Shown here: piece by piece, positions 58,427 to 64,000 of the stretch
How positions within the stretch are numbered: position 1 is the first letter of the stretch
Layout of the letters: the number at the start of each line of letters is the position of its first letter
Assembly (NCBI RefSeq): GCF_900491745.1
Contig: NZ_UETR01000010.1
Coordinates: 1-64,000 of the forward strand
Source: Amarolinea aalborgensis
GTDB taxonomy: Bacteria > Chloroflexota > Anaerolineae > SSC4 > Amarolineaceae
DNA: 64,000 nucleotides
Reading direction: 5' to 3'
Translations under genes and position numbers: made by a program
The notes under the pieces: generated by a model
Told to the model about the DNA's origin: nothing
The model's input: the letters and a program-made list of their open reading frames with translations, nothing else
Database searches by the model: none

Positions 58427-61009
58427 ATGAGCATGATGCGACACGACGCAGATGACCTGGCCCAGGCGGACAGCCTTACGCCAGCGAACGGAGATGGGGA
58501 CCAAGATGTGGGGTCAATCCTCAGAAGGCTGACCGACGAGAACAATCTATTACGCACGATCATCGCCAATCTGCCCGATTACATCTATGTCAAAGACCTG
58601 AACAGCCGCTTTGTGTTCAATAACCCCGCCCATCTGCATCTGCTAGGCGCGCATTCCCAGCAAGACCTGCTGGGTCAGACCGATGCTTCCATCTTTCCGC
58701 CTGAGTTAGCCTCTGCCTATCTGGCCGATGAGCGCACGGTCCTGCACACCGGGCTGCCTTTGATTGGCCGCGAGGAGCCGGTGATCAATTTGAGCACTGG
58801 AGAACGGCGTTGGAATTCCACCACCAAAGTCCCTCTGCGCGACGAGCACGGGCGAATCACCGGTTTGGTCGGGATGAGCCGCGACATCACCGCGCAGAAG
58901 CAGGCGCAAGACGCGCAGCGGCTCAGCGAAGCGCGTTATCGGGCCATCGTTGAGGATCAAACCGAGCTGATCTGCCGCTTCCTGCCCGACTGTACACTCA
59001 CCTTTGTCAATGAAGCCTATGCCCGCTACTTCGGCAAGACGCCGGCGGAGTTGATTGGCTGCAGTTTCAAGACCTCGATCCCCGCGGATGAGCACCATTG
59101 CGTTGATCGGCACCTGGCGCAGTTGACGCCAACCAATCCGCTGATCGCCTATGAACACCAGGTGATCGCGCCGGATGCTGCCATCCGTTGGCAGCACTGG
59201 ACAGACCACGCGATCTTTGATCGCGAGGGGCGCTTGCTCGAAATCCAGTCGGTGGGCCGCGATATTACCGAACGCAAAGAAGCGCAGGAACGCGTCCACC
59301 GCACAGCCGCGCGCGCCGAGGCCTTGGTGCGGGTGGCAGAGCGCCTGAACGCGCAACTCAATCTGAAGGCGGTGTTGGAGACTGTCTCTCAGGAGGCGGC
59401 GCACGCCTTGAATGCCGACGGCGCAACCGTCACCTTGTATGATGAACATCGCCAGGTGTTCACGCTCATGGCCGACTACGGACTGCCGCCTGAGTTTCGA
59501 GAACGCTGCGTCCCCATACCCTACGCCGTGTATCAACGAAGCGCCGATAACCGGCACGGCGACTTCATTATGACTGACATCACGGCCGCTTCGGACTTAG
59601 CCAACGCGGCGCTTTTTGTTGACTGCGGTATCCGTTTTCTGGTCGGCAGCAGTATGTTGCGCGAGGGGCAGCTGATCGGAGTCATCCATGTGATGAACAA
59701 GTCGCGCCCACTCAGCGAGGACGAATTGACCCTCTTGCGCGGCCTGGCCGACCAGGCCGCCACCGCCATTGCCAACGCGCAACTGTATGACCAGGTGCAG
59801 CAGTACACCAACGAACTTGAGCTGCGGGTGGCCGCGCGCACGGCCGAGCTGCAGCGCATGAATGAACAGCTGCTGGCGGAGATTGGCGAACGCCGGCGGG
59901 CCGAAGCCGCACAACGCGCCAGTGAAATCAAACTGCGGCTCATCCTGGAGCAGATGCCAGCCATCGTGTGGACGACTGATGCCAATCTGCATCTCAGTTC
60001 GGCGATGGGCGCTGGGCTGCAGCGTTCCACGAATACACGAACTCCGCTGCTCAGCGCAGAGGACGCGCAGTTGACCTTATCGGTCTCGGCTGCCGAAATC
60101 AGCCAACTGGCCGCTGACCAGCATCACCACGCGCTGGGGGGCGAATCAACTCGTTACGAACGTCGCCATGACGAGCGCTATCTCGACATTCGGATCGAGC
60201 CTCTGCGCGATGCTCACAATCAGATTGTGGGCACGATTGGCCTGGCCGTGGACGTGACCGAACGTAAGCAGGCCGAGGAAGACATCCGACGTGCGTTGGC
60301 GCACGAGAAGGAACTGAGCGAACTGAAATCGCGCTTTGTCTCCATGACGTCGCACGAATTTCGCACCCCCTTGAGCACGATTCTGTCCTCGGCCGAGCTG
60401 TTGGAGTATTACCTGCAGGAGTGGCCGCCTGACAAGAAACGGGAACACCTGCACCGAATTCAACAAGCCGTGCTCGACATAACGGAGATGCTGAACAGCA
60501 TCCTGGTGCTAGGACGCGCGGACGCCGGCAAGCTGGAATTGAACCCGCGCTGGTTCGATGCGGTAGCCTGGTGCCGAGATTTGATCGAAGAAGGCCGCGT
60601 CCATGCCCGCGCCAACCAGGAGATTAGTCTGGAGACCGCTGGCGCGCCGCGCCCGATTTGGGCTGACGAAAAGCTGCTGCACCAGGCCCTGGGCAATCTT
60701 TTGTCCAACGCAATCAAATACTCGCCCCAGGGCGGCCCGATCCGGCTGTTGATTGACTATGCCGAGCACCAGATTGCGTTTGCGATCAGCGATCAGGGCA
60801 TCGGTATTCCGACTGAGGACCGCGACCGTCTCTTCGATGTTTTCCATCGGGGACGCAACGTGGGCAGCGTGGCCGGCACCGGGCTTGGACTGGCCATCGC
60901 CAAGAAAGCCGTTGATGTGCACGCGGGTTACATCGAGGTCGCCAGCGCCGATGGCGGCGGCGCGACATTCACGATCATACTGCCGCAGCCGGCCGTGCCA
61001 GGAGTGTAA
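58427..61009 (+). CDS. PAS/GAF sensor histidine kinase
   Basis: The 860-residue soluble kinase has PAS1 (about 40-160, LPDYIYVKDLNSRFVFNNPAH), PAS2 (165-285, DQTELICRFLPDCTLTFVNEAYARYFGK) and a GAF domain (305-465). PAS3 (500-625) follows a coiled coil. The HisKA H-box is FVSMTSHEFRTPLSTILSSAELL and the HATPase is LGNLLSNAIKYSPQGG, then DQGIGIPTEDRDRLFDVFHRG and GTGLGLAIAKK. It has no membrane helix. The start could be ATG 58427 or 58433. The receiver-kinase gene follows by 3 nt, forming a signalling pair. Confidence 0.93.
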   Translation: MSMMRHDADDLAQADSLTPANGDGDQDVGSILRRLTDENNLLRTIIANLPDYIYVKDLNSRFVFNNPAHLHLLGAHSQQDLLGQTDASIFPPELASAYLADERTVLHTGLPLIGREEPVINLSTGERRWNSTTKVPLRDEHGRITGLVGMSRDITAQKQAQDAQRLSEARYRAIVEDQTELICRFLPDCTLTFVNEAYARYFGKTPAELIGCSFKTSIPADEHHCVDRHLAQLTPTNPLIAYEHQVIAPDAAIRWQHWTDHAIFDREGRLLEIQSVGRDITERKEAQERVHRTAARAEALVRVAERLNAQLNLKAVLETVSQEAAHALNADGATVTLYDEHRQVFTLMADYGLPPEFRERCVPIPYAVYQRSADNRHGDFIMTDITAASDLANAALFVDCGIRFLVGSSMLREGQLIGVIHVMNKSRPLSEDELTLLRGLADQAATAIANAQLYDQVQQYTNELELRVAARTAELQRMNEQLLAEIGERRRAEAAQRASEIKLRLILEQMPAIVWTTDANLHLSSAMGAGLQRSTNTRTPLLSAEDAQLTLSVSAAEISQLAADQHHHALGGESTRYERRHDERYLDIRIEPLRDAHNQIVGTIGLAVDVTERKQAEEDIRRALAHEKELSELKSRFVSMTSHEFRTPLSTILSSAELLEYYLQEWPPDKKREHLHRIQQAVLDITEMLNSILVLGRADAGKLELNPRWFDAVAWCRDLIEEGRVHARANQEISLETAGAPRPIWADEKLLHQALGNLLSNAIKYSPQGGPIRLLIDYAEHQIAFAISDQGIGIPTEDRDRLFDVFHRGRNVGSVAGTGLGLAIAKKAVDVHAGYIEVASADGGGATFTIILPQPAVPGV

Positions 61010-61012
61010 CTG

Positions 61013-62134
61013 GTGAAGACAGTTTTGGTGATCGAAGATGAGACCGCGGTCCGCGCCAATATCCTGCAGATTCTCGACTCTGGCGGCTACGTCGGCATCG
61101 GCGCCGACAACGGCCGCGTGGGGTTGGAAGCGGCTCAGCGCCAACAGCCCGATCTGATTCTGTGTGACATCATGCTGCCAGAACTGGATGGCTACGCCAT
61201 CTTGCGCGCGCTACGCCAGGACGCCAGGACGAACGCCATTCCCCTGATCTTTCTCACGGCCAAGGTGGACCGCGCGGATGTGCGTCAGGGCATGGAATTG
61301 GGCGCGGATGACTATATCGCCAAACCATTTCGCCGCCTTGACCTGCTGCAAGCGATCAGCGCTCGTCTGCAGCGCCGCGCGGATCTGTTGCAGCAGGCAG
61401 AACGCCAATTGAGAGATTTGCGCGCCTCGATCAACCTGGCGCTGCCGCATGAACTGCGCACCGCCCTGACCGGTATCTTGGGCTTTTCGGAGTTGATTAG
61501 CACCCAGAGCAACATCCTGGAACTGACCGAACTGGCGGAAATGGGGCGCGCGATCTATGACTCAACCACGCGGCTGCAGCATCTTCTCGATAATTTTATG
61601 ATCTATGCCCGCTTGGAGCTTCTGGCCGCCGACGCCGCCCAGGTGATGGCGCTGCGCCAGGAACGGACGACGGGCGTGGATAATGTGCTGCGGGCAGTCT
61701 TGGTCAGCAAAGCGCAATCCGCTGCGCGCAGTCACGACCTTGAGGTGATGGCCGTTGATTGTGCGGCGGCGATATCAGGCGTCTACTTCCGCAAACTGTG
61801 TGAAGAGCTGATTGACAATGCTTTCAAGTATTCGGCGCCTGGCACGCCGGTCAACGTAACGGCCGAGATCATCGCCAACCGATTGAGGCTGACCATCCGC
61901 GATCAAGGCCGAGGCATGACCCCTCAGCAGATGGCAGATATTGGCGCTTACGTGCAGTTCGATCGGCAAACGTTCGAGCGCCGCGGCGTTGGCCTCGGCT
62001 TGATCATTGCCAAGCGCCTGGCCGAAATTCACGGCGGCTGGCTGCACCTTGACAGCTCAGTTGGCGCAGGCACGACCGTGTCTGTCGAACTACCGCTGGC
62101 TCAAGAAACAGCATTACCGTTGACGAGGTTCTGA
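61013..62134 (+). CDS. Receiver domain fused to a histidine-kinase core
   Basis: The 373-residue protein starts at GTG. Residues 1-125 are a receiver (VLVIEDETAVRANIL, phospho-Asp in LILCDIMLPELDG, IFLTAK, DDYIAKPF). Residues 140-373 are a kinase core with H-box INLALPHELRTALTGILGFSELI and HATPase (LCEELIDNAFKYSAPG, RDQGRGMTP, RGVGLGLIIAKRL). This receiver-first order means it may take phosphate from the upstream kinase and pass or gate it. No DNA-binding output exists. Confidence 0.92.
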   Translation: MKTVLVIEDETAVRANILQILDSGGYVGIGADNGRVGLEAAQRQQPDLILCDIMLPELDGYAILRALRQDARTNAIPLIFLTAKVDRADVRQGMELGADDYIAKPFRRLDLLQAISARLQRRADLLQQAERQLRDLRASINLALPHELRTALTGILGFSELISTQSNILELTELAEMGRAIYDSTTRLQHLLDNFMIYARLELLAADAAQVMALRQERTTGVDNVLRAVLVSKAQSAARSHDLEVMAVDCAAAISGVYFRKLCEELIDNAFKYSAPGTPVNVTAEIIANRLRLTIRDQGRGMTPQQMADIGAYVQFDRQTFERRGVGLGLIIAKRLAEIHGGWLHLDSSVGAGTTVSVELPLAQETALPLTRF

Positions 62135-62136
62135 AG

Positions 62137-62292
62137 TAGGACGCAGATACACGCAGAAAAACGCAGATAAGACCGAATAAAGGCCCCAGCGCAGCACGTG
62201 CTGCAACCGTCGCCCCACAGGCTCCATTTGCTATCCAGCAGTATTGCTAAATCTGCGTGCGCAGGCTGCGTTTATCTGCGTCCTGCCTCTCT
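62137..62292. repeat. GGACGCAGAT-type dispersed inverted repeat
   Basis: AGGACGCAGATACACGCAG at the left is answered by the reverse-complement series CTGCGTTTATCTGCGTCCT at 62265-62283. The two arms face each other across about 90 bp and could fold as a long hairpin between the convergent genes. Such units are common in intergenic DNA; no function is known. Confidence 0.7.
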
Positions 62293-62335
62293 TCTCCTCA
62301 ACGCTCAGGAAACAGCCAACGCCGTAAGCCGCCCA

Positions 62336-63547
62336 TCAGGCAAACGTCATGCCGCACACCGACACCAGCGATGTTCCCTGGTCATCGGCCGGGCATTGAT
62401 CGTAGCCAAACGCTTCCCCACCTGTGGCCTGCAAATAGCGCAGCGTAAGATAGATGGGCGAGACGCCGCAGACGTTGTTGCCATCGCGTACGCGGCGAAT
62501 GGCGTCGAAGAAGCCTTCGGCATCGCCCTGTCCCATCCAATGCATCAACTCCGTATCGGCCGCCTGCAACGCGCGGCGTCCGTCAGCGTCTACCGGATCG
62601 CCGCCAAACGCCGGGCCGATGTGCGCCAGATCGCCGGAGGCCACGACGATCGTGCGCCGCCCAGCCGCGGCGCGGCGCAGCGTAGCGAGCACTGCGTCCA
62701 GGGTAGGATCATCCTGGGGCCGCCGACCTCCGTGGACAAAGGGGGCAAATGAGCCAGTGAGAATGGGCACGACGGCGACTGGTTTCCCGACGCGCAGGTG
62801 ATGGAGCCATACCAGCACCAGTTCCAGCGAGTGTTCCGTGCGGTGGCGCAGTTCGCCGCCAAAGGCCAGGTCGGGGCCAATGACCTGGGCCAACTCATCC
62901 ACGATCGTTTGATCGGTGGGCAGCACGCCGTAGGGGGTGGCGTAGTGCTGGCGCGTCAGATTGATCAGCCGATCGCTGAAGTGATCCGTGCCAAACAGGA
63001 TCACGAGATCGGCGCTGCGGGCCGTTTCCGTCGCGCGCTTCCACACCTGGGCGTAGACAGGTCCGCCGCGGGGATAGTCAATGTGCGGGCTGAGCAGCCC
63101 GCGGCCGGGCTGGGGCGCCGGCTCGACCTCGCTGGCGCCTTCCAGGTAATCGTTGAGGAGACGAAACAGCTCGCGCGCGGCGGCTGGATAGGACTGGCCG
63201 GCCAAGGCCGGCGGGCGGAAGGGCGCGGCGCGGTAGTCTTGCAGGCGACGACTGTGCGCCTGGACAAAGCGATCATTGTCCAGCAGCAAGGCTTCATCCA
63301 GCGCGCCAAGCACACGCGCCACGGTGTCTGTGCTGACCGGTAAGCCAAAGCGCAGCAGGAGATCCGCGCGCAGGGTCTGCGCCTCACGCGTGCCATCGCA
63401 CAGCATCAGGAGCGGCCCAAGATGCCGGGGGAGAATGACCACCTTATCGCTGAGCTGCAGAGGATCCCGCAGGTAGAGCTGCGGCTGCCCATACTGCACG
63501 AAGGGGCGCGCATCTATGGGGCGCAGTTTGGGGCGTTGTACGCTCAT
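62336..63547 (-). CDS. amrB: MEMO1-family protein (AmmeMemoRadiSam system protein B)
   Basis: The 403-residue protein has an N-terminal extension of about 110 residues (MSVQRPKLRPIDARPFVQYG...). A MEMO domain follows, with APFRPPALAGQSYPAAARELFRLLNDYL, LLSPHIDYPRGGPVYAQVWKR (the metal-ligand His), VILFGTDHFS, RTEHSLELVLVWLHHL and VASGDLAHIGPAFGG. GGGAGAGA precedes the ATG. MEMO proteins bind iron or copper near these His residues. The AMMECR1 and radical-SAM partners are not in the window. Confidence 0.9.
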   Translation of the reverse strand: MSVQRPKLRPIDARPFVQYGQPQLYLRDPLQLSDKVVILPRHLGPLLMLCDGTREAQTLRADLLLRFGLPVSTDTVARVLGALDEALLLDNDRFVQAHSRRLQDYRAAPFRPPALAGQSYPAAARELFRLLNDYLEGASEVEPAPQPGRGLLSPHIDYPRGGPVYAQVWKRATETARSADLVILFGTDHFSDRLINLTRQHYATPYGVLPTDQTIVDELAQVIGPDLAFGGELRHRTEHSLELVLVWLHHLRVGKPVAVVPILTGSFAPFVHGGRRPQDDPTLDAVLATLRRAAAGRRTIVVASGDLAHIGPAFGGDPVDADGRRALQAADTELMHWMGQGDAEGFFDAIRRVRDGNNVCGVSPIYLTLRYLQATGGEAFGYDQCPADDQGTSLVSVCGMTFA

Positions 63548-63669
63548 GTTTCTCTCCCACTTTACATAGCACAAAGTACTGCCCAGGCGGCGCGCCGACG
63601 CAGAGCGATTGAAATCGCACCTGACGGGCGTTCCGCCGGGAGCCCAACGGCCCTTCGACAAGCGTTCGA

Positions 63670-63714
63670 CTGAGCCTTCGGCGAGCTCAGTCGAGCCGCT
63701 CGCCGAAGGCTCAG
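63670..63714. repeat. Perfect 17-bp inverted repeat, dispersed-repeat type
   Basis: CTGAGCCTTCGGCGAGC and its exact complement GCTCGCCGAAGGCTCAG flank an 11-nt loop. The flanks 63548-63842 hold no gene. Part of the same sequence occurs inside the CPBP gene near 12867. Confidence 0.85.
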
Positions 63715-63842
63715 GGCAAGCGTGGACGCGATGCTGGTCGGCGGCGGCCGACCTTGCGGCGGAACGCCCTTTCGGCCCGAATTCATTCGGCGGCTGTAGT
63801 CGGCGCCGGACGCCTGATCGGTGGCGCCTGCCTTGCCGTCTG

Positions 63843-64000
63843 CTAATGTGTCGGCGCATGCAAGATCTGGCGCAGCGCGGCGCCCAGCCGGGCAATTTCA
63901 TCCAGAGTGTTGTAATGCACAGCGCCGACGCGCACCATGCCGCCTTGTTCTTCGAGGCCCAGGCGCTCGGTAACGGCCAGGGCGTAATAGTTGCCATGCC
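63843..64000 (-). CDS. Class-V aminotransferase / cysteine-desulfurase-like protein, C-terminal fragment
   Basis: The 52 visible codons read HGNYYALAVTERLGLEEQGG, then MVRVGAVHYNTLDEIARLGAALRQILHAPTH and a stop at 63843-63845. The RVG-VHYNT-DEI-RL pattern is the usual end of SufS/CsdA-like PLP enzymes. The rest lies outside the window. Whether it is a desulfurase or another class-V enzyme cannot be told from this piece. Confidence 0.75.
   Translation of the reverse strand, partial: HGNYYALAVTERLGLEEQGGMVRVGAVHYNTLDEIARLGAALRQILHAPTH

Overview
The window is a GC-rich bacterial chromosome segment. An effector-associated-domain/FGE protein, an nSTAND1-WD40 protein, a Uma2-type nuclease, a YfhO-flippase protein beside a dolichyl-phosphate-mannose-synthase-like enzyme, and large PAS/GAF kinases together suggest Chloroflexota (Anaerolineae-like). 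That is an inference from gene content; no rRNA or tRNA was recognised. Most genes use AGGAGG-like ribosome sites, but at least two (21104 + and 47141 -) appear leaderless.

Region 1 (1-12.1 kb) starts with the 3' part of a GH13 alpha-glucosidase and then becomes a conflict-system island. It holds an FGE protein with a putative effector-associated N-terminus, a Phd/UPF0175-type antitoxin with a PIN toxin, a SIR2 protein coupled by ATGA overlap to an nSTAND1 ATPase whose downstream frame carries 28 WD40 repeats, and an AbiEii-like nucleotidyltransferase. Four of these genes each carry one apparent single-base frameshift. The same intergenic repeat lies on both sides of the toxin-antitoxin/SIR2/STAND segment.

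Region 2 (12.1-27.9 kb) holds two copies of a block of membrane and enzyme genes (hydrolase, methyltransferases, small membrane protein, acyltransferase). Copy B (22.4-26.6 kb) is partly decayed. Copy A (13.2-17.3 kb) is interrupted by a dead IS21-family element (13600-16026) and has since lost about 1.7 kb and 0.75 kb. Between the copies are an SRPBCC membrane protein, an NmrA remnant, a TetR-NAD(P)-binding protein-M28 peptidase cluster, and an AAA/DUF4143 ATPase with a large palindromic promoter.

Region 3 (27.9-42.2 kb) has a minus-strand stress/envelope-like cluster (DUF1269, HdeD, coiled coil, PRC-barrel). A plus-strand run follows: TMEM175 channel, flavodoxin, CPBP protease, condensation-fold acyltransferase, DUF6544-like protein, a four-PAS NarL-type kinase and regulator, and a ParB-like/receiver/ECF-sigma operon. 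A hairpin repeat followed about 17 nt later by TATACT recurs before many genes between 12 and 41 kb.

Region 4 (42-64 kb) has a YfhO-flippase fusion with a polyprenol-phosphate mannosyltransferase and a Uma2 nuclease. A type I restriction operon follows with a nested AAA ATPase/DUF4276 pair (hsdM-hsdS-[AAA-DUF4276]-hsdR). Then come ribokinase, a PAS/GAF kinase with a receiver-kinase partner, a MEMO-family protein, and the end of a class-V aminotransferase.
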